Shown piece after piece: positions 22,315 through 34,641 of a stretch of 64,000 nt of DNA. The notes under the pieces were generated by a model that saw only the letters and a list, made by a program, of their open reading frames with translations, ran no database searches and was not told where the DNA came from. Source of the stretch: Siphonodentalium dalli (lineage: Eukaryota; Mollusca; Scaphopoda; Gadilida; Siphonodentaliidae); NCBI GenBank assembly GCA_032622095.1, contig CP136064.1:132873129-132937128 (forward strand), given 5' to 3'. The stretch's first letter is position 1. Each line of letters begins with the position of its first letter. A program made the position numbers and the translations under genes.

Positions 22315-23810
22315 TGAAAAGCACCAGAAATCTCAGAAAGTGTCATTTTAGTATACATGATCGAGATACATGTATACTACAATGACAAATAGAGCAGTCA
22401 CGTATACAGGGAGTCTTCGGGCGGTGGATAAGTGCAGTGCAGGTTTTAGAGCGGGAGTGTGCAGCGAAGAACAGTAGAAGCCTGTGTGGCAGAAAAAGTA
22501 TTCCTGAAATAAAATGTTATCATCTCAAAGATGAATACTTGTTTTGTAATAATTAGCATGTTATGTTAAATTACTCGGCGTTTCTTTTATATATCGTAGA
22601 TAAGTAATCCAAGTTCCGATCTACACAATAATAAACTTCATACAATAATACAGGAAATCTGTTTATCATTCAATATTCAAACCATTCAAAGAACCAAAAG
22701 AATTACACGAGCTGACGTTGGCATCGCAGCGATAATTGCATGTCAAAAACAACTTTTTCTTCGTAAGAAGGGGGACCCACCCCACGATATTGTGCTCTAA
22801 AAGAACAATTATTCGGTAAATATTGAATTTAGGAGCCCCTTTCTCTTGAGTAATGCTCTTTGTTATCCTTCATCCCATTTTCATCTCTTCTGATTGGCTG
22901 AGAGTGCGTCACATGGCGGGCGATAAATCACCATATTACCCTCGAGGGTAACATTGCCTCAGTTATTGACCGCTCAGCTGTTACCAGTAAACATAGAACT
23001 ACGAAGAACTCACCGCGCAGAGATTCTCTGAAAGCTCTCTGATAATTTCGAAAAACACTGTTTTTATAAACCCCACTGTTTCATAACAACCGCGAACTGT
23101 GGTGTTTTCTAATTTGCATAATTGTGAGTTTTTTTATTTGCAATTAAATCACTCTATGTATAAATGGTGTTATCACAGACACACATCTGTTATAAGGTGT
23201 AATATTCATATTGGACCTTTTTATATCAATAATAAAGACCGTGGGACAAATAGATAAACATTATTATGTAGTTGGTATGCTGCAGACTATTGCACATACG
23301 ATGTACATACGTTACAACTACGTTTATGTACTAGATCAAATGGCCACTCTTTGCTGTTTATCAATTGATTATTTCTTTTCTTCAATACATTCATCAGACT
23401 TCAGAGAATACCCGTATGTTGCGTAACGATCTGTGACAGATGGCAATTTCTTTTTGCACTACTACAACGTGTTAGTTCCACATTTTAGCATTCTGGAAAT
23501 TAACACGTCTGTCGGCGTCTTCGCGCTCATTTGAAACGAAACCGAACATTTCGCTGCATGGCTACTCAACTTCGAAATTGCTTTACTCCTCTTTCCGTGA
23601 ACCGATTTCCACAATGCAACCAGCAAACTGACCGGAGAATATCTGCGCAAATGACGGGTCTGTTAATTGATGCAGATTATGAATGTTTTATTTTCTAAAT
23701 AGCGATGATTCCAACATAAAATTAACTTTTCGAACTGGATTAAAGAATATATGCACGCATTTATGCCTGCTATTAAGGAGGTTCGTGTGTACTCCATTGT
23801 CAGATAACAA
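22315..23810. other. Stretch without recognised gene
   Basis: No convincing exon was found. A palindromic CCCTCGAGGG lies near 22940. The open frames here are short and lack family similarity. The missing upstream M13 exon could lie here or further left, but I did not find it. Confidence 0.4.
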
Positions 23811-23967
23811 AACAGTTATCACCCTTGTTTTCGTGAGACACGGGGATTTGTCGCCGCTCTCGACCTGGAATGTCACCATCGGGCCTGGCGGCCCTCGGGT
23901 GACATTCCAGGTCTCGAGCGGGCGACAAATCCCCGTGTCTCACTCAATCGCGGGCGATAACTGTATA
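23811..23967. repeat. GC-rich fold-back
   Basis: The core arms GTGAGACACGGGGATTTGTC (from 23833) and their complement (ending 23943) pair over about 48 bp around a short GGCCTGGCGGCC centre. A weaker outer pairing (ACAGTTATCACCC with GGGCGATAACTGT) extends the stem to 23811-23967. The G+C content is well above that of the surroundings. It is probably a small fold-back or MITE-type repeat; the frames across it are shadows. Confidence 0.85.
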
Positions 23968-24871
23968 ATATTGGACCAGTTTATAATCCTGTACATTTAA
24001 AACTCTGCTATCGACGCTCCGACACCCACCCCAACACCTGGACCTTGTATCGTGGAGTTGTGTCCTGCACCCCCCCCCCCCACCGGAACTCTGGAGGACA
24101 ATGAATTCACTTCAACTCTTAAAATATACCGTTTGAAATTACTCGCTCAATGGATCTCATAGATTTGGATTTACTTGGTTTAAATGGCAGAGATTAGAGA
24201 TTTACCCCCACCCACCCTATTTATCATTTATGGCGCTGAATTCAGGTTTTCTACCTGTAAAATAATATATAGAATCCTACTGATTGCTAAGCTGGTGGGG
24301 TGTAGGTGAGGGCAATTTTGATAAAAAAAAATCAACAATTGGAAATTTTATGCCTAATACAACATTAGTACTAAATTTTATTTACACAACGAGAATAGGT
24401 TAGAATTGTTCTCATAGTTTGATTTTCCAACCAGTTTCCAATAGAAAATATGCTGTTTTTAGACTAACGGTCCATATTTTCCTACACTGTTAAACTTTTG
24501 GACCGAAATGGCCAAATTGTTTAACTTCATGGGGGATGTCATGCTGGCAAGAAATGTTTAATTTATGGTGAGCGTCAGTTTTTAAACTTCCTAAATAGAG
24601 AGCTTGAAATACCAGTTGTAAAATTCCAACCTAAGAGTGATGTGACAGTCAGACAATGGTATGGTCGTTTGTGTTATGGTTATGTTATGAGAAATAATCT
24701 GACTTATTAAGTGATGTTCCAGAGGGACTGGGACACCAAATAATTATTTTGTAAATTTGTCAACAACAAAACCACTTTCTGCCAGTGGAACAAAGTAAAA
24801 TACGATGTTATCTTAGATATTTTATGTTGAAAAATTGTTGTAACCGGAGATTTCTTATTGTTTTATTTCAG
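23968..24871. other. Intron-like sequence before the first M13 exon
   Basis: It contains a poly-C run near 24070 and A+T-rich sequence, and ends in the acceptor TTGTTTTATTTCAG at 24871. No coding segment was recognised. Confidence 0.5.
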
Positions 24872-25068
24872 AAAAAATAGAAAGCTCAGGTAAATATTCC
24901 CTGCATCAACTATACATAATGCTGGCTCGTTGGCCGAGTGCCACACCCAACTGGGAGGAGTCTGAATTTGACGTGGTGTCAACGCTAGCGCGACTAGCAA
25001 GTCTGGATCAGCATCCTTTGCTTTACATTAGTGTCCACCCCGACACCAAGGATTCGTGGGTATTACAG
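24872..25068 (+). CDS. M13 metallopeptidase (neprilysin-like), exon i
   Basis: The exon lies between the acceptor TTTTATTTCAG (24871) and the donor CAG|GTGGGC. It enters with two bases of a split codon and leaves in phase 0. It encodes about 65 residues including SLHQLYIMLARWPSATPNWE, then FDVVSTLARL, HPLLYISVHPDTKDSWVLQ. These match the N-terminal peptidase-family M13 lobe, where relatives have a Leu-rich stretch, a GGWP-like WP motif, a W-containing segment, and PLF-x-V-x-xDxK..x-x-Q. M13 enzymes are type II membrane zinc peptidases that cut small extracellular peptides. The catalytic exons are outside the window. The ATG at 24919 is internal to the exon and is not the start. Confidence 0.85.
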
Positions 25069-26300
25069 GTGGGCATTCAAATCGAGAAACTATGTTCTAT
25101 CAGTTCATGTTTGAACTAAATACCATCAGATTCAATTAAAATTTACGTCAGATCCCTTACTGTAGATATTGGCTTCACGTGCTGTCTCAGTTGCCCAATT
25201 GTTGATAACAAGCGAGTTGTGCGTGCTCAATCACATATGAACGTGACCCACTCATATTAACATGCAGATTGTGTTGCACGTTTTGAGGGTGAATATGAAT
25301 TCGCACGTTCAGTCGAATCAGAACAACATGCACTGTGCGGAAACTACTCTTGGCTATTTGGTGCTCTGTTCATTTTCGGTTATAATGTTTTTTGGACGAT
25401 TCCAATTATCTATCGGAACTTATAAATTCTTGACATCACAGAAACGTACTAATAATAGCTCACATTCACAAGACTGCCATTTACGTAACCGCAAGGACAG
25501 TGCAGAAAGTTACAACCATGAGACAATATATGGTGCATTGTAATGGTTCCATATGATTATAGACACCCAGGAGAGTGGCCTTTTAGTCAACAAACATAAT
25601 AATAAACTAGTTTTCGAATTCCAGGCGGGAAATTTGTATTCTTCAATATACATGTATATATTACATTCTCTCGCGGCCTCGCTATATCTCTGTATTTTCG
25701 AGTTATACAACCCAACAAAGACCACGACCATGCTACAACAAAATCAACTATTGAAAAGAAACCCATATATTCACTGGTTATTTAAAGCAACGGGCGGCCT
25801 TCGTTGTAGGTTATCATTTGGTAATAACATTTATCGAATTATGATTTCCTCAAGAATATACTAATAGTATAGAATAATGATGACATGGATGTGATATTAT
25901 TCACAAAACACGCTTTGTGTCAGAGGAATTGCAGGTCGAGTGTTTATTTTCTCGCAAAAAGCACAGTTAATTGTTTATAAGCAGAGTTACGATATTGCGT
26001 CATGTCCTTATCAGATTTGCGCGCATTATACGTCTGTTGTAAAGAAATAGAAAGACTGCAATGCAAGTGATGTGTTCTATTTTGTATCGATATTCCAACT
26101 CATTGGTACCAAGATTTTCACTTTGGCTAAAATAGCGAGCAAAATATGAAACATGGTAAATATTGCACCAGCATGCCATGCAACCGCTTATAAGTTGTTA
26201 TTGATTAACACAATTCACTATTCTGTTTTATGTACGTTGAATACTAACATTTCTGATGCACCTTGATTCATTTATAGCTCAAATTTATTTTGTAAAGTTT
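25069..26300. other. First part of a 21,983-bp intron
   Basis: The intron runs from 25069 to 47051. This part shows no recognisable repeat pair or gene. The open frames at 25262-25543 and 25553-25864 have no recognisable domain. Confidence 0.5.
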
Positions 26301-26309
26301 GAGATATTG

Positions 26310-26990
26310 TCGTGGGTTGGTGTCCGCCATCCATCCGTGCGTCCGTGCTTGCGTCCGTCCGTCCGACGACACAATTTCCTTTGGCTCACGTTACAGGCCG
26401 CATCCCTCATTCCATCATCACCAAACCTCATCCTGATCTTCGGGGTGACCTCTGGATGGGAGCCATTATTTTTTGAGAGGTTCATCAAAAAACATGGCCA
26501 ACAGCAGCCATCTTGGATTGAAAATTTAAATCCATCGTCACAGCCTGCAGCCCGCATTTATTGGAGAATTGTTACGAAATTTTGCAGGCATGTTTAGGAT
26601 CACATATCGATGAAAATATGGCCGCCATCAATTATTTTCCGAAATCCGTAGAAAAACATGGCTGCCGGCAGCCATCTTAGATTTTACAGACCACACCACT
26701 CATCCGATCATCACCAAACTCCATATTGATCTTCGGGATGACCTTTTTAGATGGGAGCCATCGATTATTTCCGAAATTAGTTTTAAAACATAGCTGCCAG
26801 CTGACATCTTGGACTTTACTCTTTGCATTACTAAATCCTTTGGCACACCTTACAAGCCACATCTTTCATTCAATCGTCACCAAATTTCATATGAATCTTC
26901 GGGGTGAACTCTAGATTGGAGCCAGCGATTATTGCCGAAATTCGTTATAAAACATGGCTGCAATGAGTAATCTTGGATTTAAAACTTGAA
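26310..26990 (+). repeat. cgtccgtc-containing repeat with internal units
   Basis: A cgtccgtccgtccg stretch near 26345-26365 is followed by three diverged units marked by CATCACCAAAC...CTTCGGGGTGACCTC...GGAGCC (near 26416, 26707 and 26874) and by 'acatggc...agccatcttgga' segments. This type of repeat is widespread in mollusc and other lophotrochozoan genomes. The frames on both strands are shadows. Confidence 0.6.
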
Positions 26991-27109
26991 TACATCTGCT
27001 CACCATGCAGCCCACATTTATTGGTGAAATGTTTGACATGAAAATAATTTCATCTACACAATACAAGATCTTTACCGTAACTTTTTGGATTCCCATCTTT
27101 ATCATTCTA

Positions 27110-27620
27110 CTGATTGTTCAGCCAAAAAAATATCTCCTATTTTAACACTGAAATTACCAAAATCGGCAAAAAATAACTTTTCATGTCTGGACCATTTTTT
27201 TTCCCAACTAAAATGGAACTATCATTTGTATTAAGGGTGCTTTTGATTTGGTCTTAAATGTGTCACACTGTCGTGTTTCAGACAGAATTAGTTAAGGTGG
27301 CTTGCAAAGTGGCAACCAAATTTTCTAAAACGTTGATTTGTGAAATATATTCCGAACATTATTATCTGCTGTTCCGAAAAGGTAGCTAATTGTGACTCAC
27401 TTGGTTGTTACACGTGTTACTTAATCAACTGACAACCAAGTGGTACATTCTGGTTATCTAGTACCTTATGAGGCATGACAAATTAATGTTAAGGCATGCA
27501 GAATGTAATTTGCCGAAAACTTCTTTTTGGATTCTGTACATGTTTTTTTTAACGGAACGTTGAAACTACTCTGGTCCATTAGCATCAACATCGATTAACT
27601 TATAAAATATTGTCAGGAAA
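27110..27620 (+). repeat. REP family, copy 1 (body)
   Basis: It shares the order of blocks seen in four other places: TCTGCTGTTCCGAAAAGGTA, TTAATCAACTGACAACCAAG, ATGAGGCATGACAAATTAAT, TTTTTGGATTCTGTACATG and the border TCCATTAGCATCAACAT. The other copies are at 29930-31420 (inverted), 52840-54130, 59110-59400 and 62340-63260 (inverted). No protein is encoded. Confidence 0.75.
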
Positions 27621-27719
27621 ACCGTTTCCATCATATTGCATATTAAAAGCCATTTAGGTGGAGAACACTCCGATATTACCCCTCTTTCGATTAACATATC
27701 CTTGAGTTATTGTGAAAAG

Positions 27720-28460
27720 CGATAGTCACCCAGAGGCACACAAGTACAACTCACACATGACCATGCATTCACTCCATATAAATGATCACATGCCACTCGT
27801 TTTATACACACTTGGGTATACCCATATACCATTACATGGCCATATAGCCATCAGTAATCATACAGGCACAACAGGTATACACATAAACCTCACCCATGAT
27901 CATATAGTCACGACATGTATATCTATTCACTGCATTTATGAACATACATTAACCTCATGTGTGACAATTCAGCCACTCACTGTATACCTATACACCACAT
28001 CCAAGAGCATTCAGCTATTCACTGTATACATGTACACACACCAATGACAATACAGCCACAACAAATAAACACATCACACCCATGACCATGAGGTATCTCT
28101 ATATACACAAGTCCGCCAATGATCACAACAATGTACTCCAGGTATGCATATACACTTCAACAACAATGACCATGCAGTCATTCCATGTACACATATACAC
28201 ATTGCCCATAACCACTACATATTTATCCATAAACCCCATCCATTACCATACAGCACATGCATACACATGTATACATATACACCCATGACAATAAAGCCTC
28301 CCAATGTACACGTGTACACCACACACATGATCACACAATCACTCCATATATACATAAACAACACACGGTGGGCAAAGGAACTACTCTCGTTATACCCATA
28401 CACACTTCAATGACTAGACAGGCATTCTCTGTATACATGTTCACCTCACACCGTTATATG
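27720..28460 (+). repeat. Minisatellite attached to REP copy 1
   Basis: These are degenerate units of roughly 45-50 bp built on CATGACCATACAGCCACTC and TGTATACATATACACCTCAC. The same array type occurs next to the REP copies at 59400-59725 (complement) and 61530-62335. The Thr/His-rich frames are repeat artefacts. Confidence 0.8.
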
Positions 28461-29032
28461 CTGAAGTGATTCCCCATTTGGTTATTCGGTCTATTATTCA
28501 TCCGGATGGGTGTTCAGGAACAATTAGCAGATGACAGAAAAACAAAAAAGATAATAGAAGAGCAGAATGCTTCATATTCATGGGTGGGAGTTTTCAGATA
28601 ATATGTTCAGCAAATGGATTTTGTTGAACTTATCATCTGAACATATCACAATGGTACTACTCGTTAATGAGTATTTGGTAAAACAAAGAAGGTTGAAACC
28701 CCGTTGTTATTTGACGCCTGTGTGTATGCTGGCAAATATTATACTAAATCGACAGCATGGCTCGATTCTGGAGAATATAATAGGTCGCAGAAAGGAGTAC
28801 ATCTCAACTTGGACCATATGGTCACGCATTGTATAACTATTCACATCAATCATGAATACAATAACTCCCTTTATCCCCTCTAGAATTTTAAGCCTTCTTT
28901 GGCATCACTGTTCTCTATGGCCATACCACGCCATATCCCGGTGTTCTAAATTGTTAGATAAAAGTTAACCTAACAGGAACCAATTATTTCATATCAGCCC
29001 ACAAACAATGCCGTGGCTAAATAGAGAAGGCA
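28461..29032. other. Stretch without recognised feature
   Basis: A+T-rich intron sequence. The frame 28567-28836 has no recognisable domain. Confidence 0.4.
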
Positions 29033-29540
29033 TGATATGGGTAATAATAACAATCTCGTAACCCTTGTAAACTTGATAATACCCTGCAACAAATGTCGTC
29101 GCTATATAGAGACGACAGGTTTTACAAGGGTAATAACAATCTCATATCCCCCATGTAAAATTGATATTACCCTTCAAAAAATGTTGTCGCTATATAGAGA
29201 ACGCCGGTTTTACAAGGGTAATAACAATCTCGTATCTCCGTGTAAACAAATATTCTACCCTTCAACAAATGTCTATATAGAGACGACAGGTTTTACAAGG
29301 GTATATAATAACAATCTAGTATCCCCCTTGTAAAATTGATATTACCCTTCACAAACTGTCGTCACTGTGTAGATAAGACAGGTTTTACAAGGGTAATAAC
29401 AATCTGGTATCCACCTTGTAAAACTGACATTACCCTGCAAAAATGTCGTCGCTAAATAGAGAAGAGAGTTTTTGCAAGAGTAATAACAATCACAAGTCCC
29501 CCTAGTAAAATTGATATTACCCTTTAAAAAGTTTGATTGT
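29033..29540 (+). repeat. Tandem array, ~88-bp unit, about 5.5 copies
   Basis: Units begin with ATGTCGTCGCTATATAGAGA, followed by GACAGGTTTTACAAGGGTAA, TAACAATCTCGTATCCCCC, TGTAAAATTGATATTACCCT. Starts at 29093, 29181 and 29269 give a period of 88. Each unit contains short self-complementary parts (TTTTACAAGGGTAA against TTACCCTTCAAAA). Confidence 0.9.
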
Positions 29541-29790
29541 TGGTATGCAGGTTATCGTATTACTCTTGCCTGATTTATTGTGAATTATAATGCTCTATTT
29601 TATATCCACTAACAGATAGTTTCCAAAAGTAAACGAGACAAGCAAGTATTTATCGAAATATTATGACAAACAGCTATATATTCCCTTCATCGTACGAGCA
29701 CTCTAACAAAATTGAGTAACTTTTCTGGGCTCGTTTCCTGCGCTTATTATCTGTGGGAATATCTTGTTAACAGAGACCAGTGATAAATAT

Positions 29791-29926
29791 GTTACATGCT
29801 TGTTGAGTGGGAATATGGTGTGGTATTCCCCGGTCGACTCTCGTATCCACATCGGCTATCGCCTCGTGGGATAAGAGCCTCTATACCAGATACCACACCA
29901 TATCCCCCCTCAACAAGCCATGTAAC
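29791..29926. repeat. Fold-back repeat, ~36-bp arms
   Basis: GTTACATGCTTGTTGAGTGG...GGTGTGGTAT at the left pairs with ATACCACACC...CAACAAGCCATGTAAC at the right, around a ~60-base loop. It abuts REP copy 2. Confidence 0.8.
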
Positions 29927-29929
29927 TTT

Positions 29930-31420
29930 TAGTATACCAACTCACCTCACCTATGACCATACAGTCAACAGACATACACACTGTATTAAGTTGATCAATG
30001 TTGATGCTAATGGGCCAGAGTAGCCACATAATATGATCACTCTCAGTTCCGTTTCAACGTTCTGCCCATTTCCGTTCAAAAACAAGGACAGAATCCCAAA
30101 AGAAGTTTACGGCAAAAGCCATACTGCATCAATTAAATTGAACTTTCCATGCCTCATACGGTACTGGGACAACCAGAATAGAACATTTAGTTGATTAAGC
30201 AGCATGTTTAATAACCACGTGAGTCACAATTAGCTACCTTTTCGGAACAGCAGAGAATAATGTTCGGAATATATGTCACAAATCAACTTTTTAACAAACT
30301 TGGTTGCCATTTTGCAAGCCATCTTGAGTAATTTTGTATAAAATACCCATCTGTGACACATATAACACATTTCAAAACAGTAAACACCTTTGATACCAAA
30401 GATAGTTCCATTTTACTTTTGAAACAGTGATTTTTTATTTGCCAATTTTTATGTCAAATTTTTAACTGAAAAAATCTGGTAATTCTAGTGGTTAACAATT
30501 AACCAATGAGCATCAGAAATGTTAGTATTCGATGTCGTATAAGACTCACTTGTTACAATTGTAAGCAGTTGAATGGCACGCTGGGACAATATTTACCATT
30601 TTCCATATTTTGGCAACCATTTTGATCCAAAGTGAAAATTTTGGTACCATTGGGTTGGAATATCCATAAAAATAGAATGCATCACTTACATTGCACGGTT
30701 ATTCCAATTTATTGATGAAATATGACTAGCTTGATTGACTGAATGGGTTTTTTAATGTCATTTTCATCAATTGAGGCGACATCATGACATTGTCAGTTTT
30801 AGTGGTGGACGAGATCTGCACACTTACGGCTAATCTAACAGTGGTTTCAATGGCTCGTAAACTCGTTGACCATGTGCGGAAAACCACCGGCCATCAACGA
30901 ATAACTGGCAACTCAACCAGATAACGATTTCGAGTTAAAAGTCCACAATGGAACCATGTGGATTTGAACCATTAAGTGCCGAAAGGCGAAACTGCTTGGA
31001 GTTGTACCCCTAACCGAATGAGCCGCCGAGGCCCCCAAATATGACTAGAATCCAAATGGTGATTGTTTGTAAAATGTTATACCGCATTCTGTAAAATCGA
31101 TCTTTGAGTGACAGGAAGTGGTAGGGACCGCATGAATAGCATATTTCATTGACCCAATGGTCAGTTAACATGCCAAATACAAAATAAAGTCACAGTTCTC
31201 AACCAGTTCCGAACAGCAGAAATTTATATAAAAGACCATCTTGGACGGGGAGTTCCAATTTTGGCTCAAAAAGTTGGCATTATATCTTAGCTTCACAAAA
31301 ATGTATACATGTGTATCCATATGACAAGATTTTCTCAATATAATTGTATCAAACTGACTTACCACAAATGACAGCCATCTTGGACGGCATCTTGAATTAC
31401 AAAAAAATGCTCAAAGCGGA
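29930..31420 (-). repeat. REP family, copy 2 (inverted), split by a SINE
   Basis: This holds the complement of the same ordered blocks as copy 1, preceded by a short piece of the minisatellite (CACCTATGACCATACAGTCA). The SINE at 30730-31036 interrupts it. The REP copy near 63120-63170 is the uninterrupted counterpart. Confidence 0.75.
30730..31036 (-). mobile_element. tRNA-derived SINE
   Basis: The complement begins GGGGGCCTCGGCGGCTCATT, a tRNA-like head with an A-box-like GGCTCATTCGGTTAGGGG and a clear B box, GGTTCAAATCC. The 12-bp duplication AAATATGACTAG flanks it (30718-30729 and 31037-31048). The related REP copy near 63138 has a single GAAATATGACTAGAATCCC, an empty site that confirms both limits. 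Confidence 0.92.
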
Positions 31421-32307
31421 TTTTAGAGGGTTTTGGATATGTTATAGATGATATATTCCTCTTCAAAATGGTATACATACCAACATAGTCCAAATTTATT
31501 CTAGGTCAAACCTTTTATTGACCAGACTATTAAACCTACCCAGTGAAGCAACACCACAAAAAATTATGGTTTGTGGTCTGAAGATAACAGAAATATTCAT
31601 AGAAGTTTTTATCTTGAAATGTACAGTTAGAGTCGAGAGTCTAGTTTTAAAATATCAAGAGTTCGCCCTATGCATCTTAATCAATATTATAGACAGCATT
31701 ATCCATATCACCCAATTGTTCAATATTTGTGGTTAATATAAGATATTGATCTGAAAATAGAGGGAAATATGTGACATTGTGCAATAAAATCATAAACAAT
31801 GTAAACAATATGACCTTCAAAGTAGATATTGCCTGGAAAATAGAAAGAATATATAAATTATACAGATATTATATGGCTCTAATATGTGTTAATTAAATCC
31901 TTCTCTACCTACAATTAGAATTACTACACATCAGGTATATACGACAATATCAAGCCATGGTCAATTCTCTATGTAATGTTTAAGGAACTCAAAGATCAGA
32001 CTGCTGCTTATGATTAAATTACTGTAACTCGCCAAACGTGATAAGGACGGCTTATTGTACCTTGAAGTCATACAAGCGGGGTGTTAACTCAGCAGGATAT
32101 CTTTTCAATTGATTTACGTTCTTAAATTAATTGGAAAGAAACATGCAGCATTGTGAGATGTTAACAAAGTGATAATGATATCTACAAAGCCATAATTTGG
32201 CAAATAATTGTGACTAAATCGAATCATGAAATATACAGAATTTCCGTTTTTTTAAATAAACGTATAATAAATCTCAAGTATATTCGATATATGGAAAATA
32301 CGTGAAA
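31421..32307. other. Stretch without recognised gene
   Basis: A+T-rich intron sequence between REP copy 2 and the second palindrome. The frame 31518-31736 shows nothing recognisable. Confidence 0.4.
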
Positions 32308-33689
32308 TCGATGTACATGTGGTAGTTAAAGGATAAGATGCAATATTGATGTGTGATATTAAAGGAACACAATTTGTTTGCCCCGAATTTGCAATACAAC
32401 CTTCTTTGATTGTTTGACAAGTCTTTTAACAAATTGGCCTGCAAGTTATACGCCACATATACATGTACATTCGATGCACGAGGCAACATTGTAGTAATGA
32501 AGGTTTTCTATTTATGGTGTGTCATTACTTCAGAAATGGTTCATACAATTGACCGTCACATACCTTAAAGGTACACGTCACCTTTGTAAACTCTATAATC
32601 AGACAATACATTACACATATGGTTGAACATGTCCACCATAGTAAGCCTATTTACTTCAGAATGGTTGAAATAGCATAGTATTGTACCCATGGGGTCCCTT
32701 ACCTTAAAGGTACACGTCACTTTTGTAAACTCTATAATCAGACAATACATTACACATAGGGTTCAACATGGTCACTGAAGGAACCACATCTAAAAGCAAC
32801 ACCCAGAATGTCAAAATATGGTCTGTCAGTCGTATTAGCTATATGTGGCCAATTTCCTTTCAAGTTATAACCCCATTAAAACTATGCTTCAAATGTAAAT
32901 TATATGTAACTTGAATATGCTCAGTCTCCATGGCCTTCCTCTTATTTAGTCACAGGTTCTAACCGACCATCGTTCATACTCGAACGCGTGTGTATATTAT
33001 AGCGATGGTAATGGTAGAGAGAGCTAGCTAGGCAGACCAAGAGCTAGGTAGACCGACTGCCTATAACAATATATATAAGAGGTACATGCACTGACCGCAA
33101 TGGGTTCCCACGTGACTGGTCTATACCCATGAAGTATTAAAGTTATACACCTTCATCGACGCGCCCTTAATGCGTTTTGAATCGTCACATGGGTACGAAT
33201 CCAAATCATTCAGATGTAATTTATCGGAATGTCAATCATAACCATCTGTACAGAGAAAGCTAGTGGGAACGATACACTATGTTTACGTAATTGACTAGAC
33301 ACATTGAGGTAAAGAAGCACCCTGATGTATCAAAGGTATATTTCAAGGTCTTTTAATTGGCAACCAATTATTGGATATATTATTGTTCTGCGTGTTCCAC
33401 GCAACACTGTGTTTCATATAAAACAAACAAAAAACTAGTGGGTGGTTTAAATCACCGACGGCCAATATTCCCGATGGTAAGTTATTTTTAGCTTATGGGA
33501 TACATTTATGACTAAATCGGTTATAGGAAATGAGGTAAATTACACTTTATTATTTAAAAGGAATAACGCTATACTAGCTTTAACACACAAACCATGGGTT
33601 TTATCAACTTCTCACGTGTAGTCTATTTGGAGTTTGGTTATGTTCATCAAACACTGGTAATTGAAACCTCTGTCTGGATATTTTTGTTA

Positions 33690-34281
33690 TTATGATTGGG
33701 TCCCGTATTCACCCTTTTTAGTTGTAAGTGCATAATCTCCATAGCTCCAAATCGTTCCGAATGTCCAAACTAATTCACTATTTAATTCTGAAATAGGTTT
33801 AGTTGTGCTTACAATGTAATACAAAACTAGTTGCTCGTTAAACATCTTTTCAATCGTAAAAATAGGACAAGGTTCCCTCATAATAATGTAACCATAAATT
33901 GATGTAACTATTGATGTAACTATTGTCATTAAAAACCGTGCTACGGTATTCAGCGAAGCGGCCAAAGTTATCATCGATAAGTACACAAATCTCATGTATG
34001 TCTTTTTTAGTAATACCACTAAATATCCAACAATCTGAAAACAATTGATCCAAAATATCCAGTAAGAAATCTGTTTCAAATTCTGATCTCTCCACCAAAG
34101 TATTCAATCTCTTTCTACCATCAGCAAAATTTCCTTATAGAAGTTCCGTAATTATTATTTTACTCTCCCTTAAGAACCGTGTATGTTGTAGTTCTGTTTT
34201 TATGTCTCCATGTATTGTTGACGTGTTAACTAACTCCTTGTATATTTTCTCAAGCATTTCTGTGGGTAATATTCCCTCCAT
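33690..34281 (-). pseudogene. Unrecognised palindrome ORF, left-arm copy, broken
   Basis: The start ATG at 34281 gives MEGILPTEMLEK, as in the right arm. A TAA near 34135 (CTATAAGG, where the right arm has CTAGAAGG) stops it. Reading resumes and then shifts frame around a duplicated GTTACATCAATA near 33905; the last part reads IYGYIMREPCPIFTIEKMF to the stop at 33690. I do not recognise the family. The LPTEMLEKIY start is weakly F-box-like. Confidence 0.5.
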
Positions 34282-34641
34282 AGGTTAGGTCATAATTTAC
34301 AATACCCTCTGTTTATTCGAGTAAATCTGCTAACTCACATGTCATTGGACGTGAGTTTATAATCATGATGCATAATTAGCACCATTGTTACACAAATCGG
34401 GGGCTCGTACCCATACCTAGTGAGCATTTGATATTTAATGGCGAACAGTAAAGTATTTAGTTCTTATTATAATATTTATAACAGCCAATCAAAATCGGTT
34501 GCTGAATTTAGCTATACACGGACAAACGGAATGATAACATCTGTTCACCAACTTGATGCATTCTAGTCATAGTTCATTCATATTATTACTCTAAAATCTC
34601 CATAATATGGAGTAAATAAAGAGCGCTACTGATGTAGACTA

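Noticed and set aside
24919-25119. Methionine at 24919 as a gene start
   Set aside because: The frame is open upstream to a good acceptor at 24871 and the upstream residues also fit the M13 family. The residues after 25068 are intron.
27720-28460. Thr/His-rich open frames
   Set aside because: They follow from the degenerate minisatellite and occur in several frames.
29033-29540. Regularly spaced repeats resembling a CRISPR array
   Set aside because: The whole 88-bp unit is repeated with no unique spacers, and the genome is eukaryotic.
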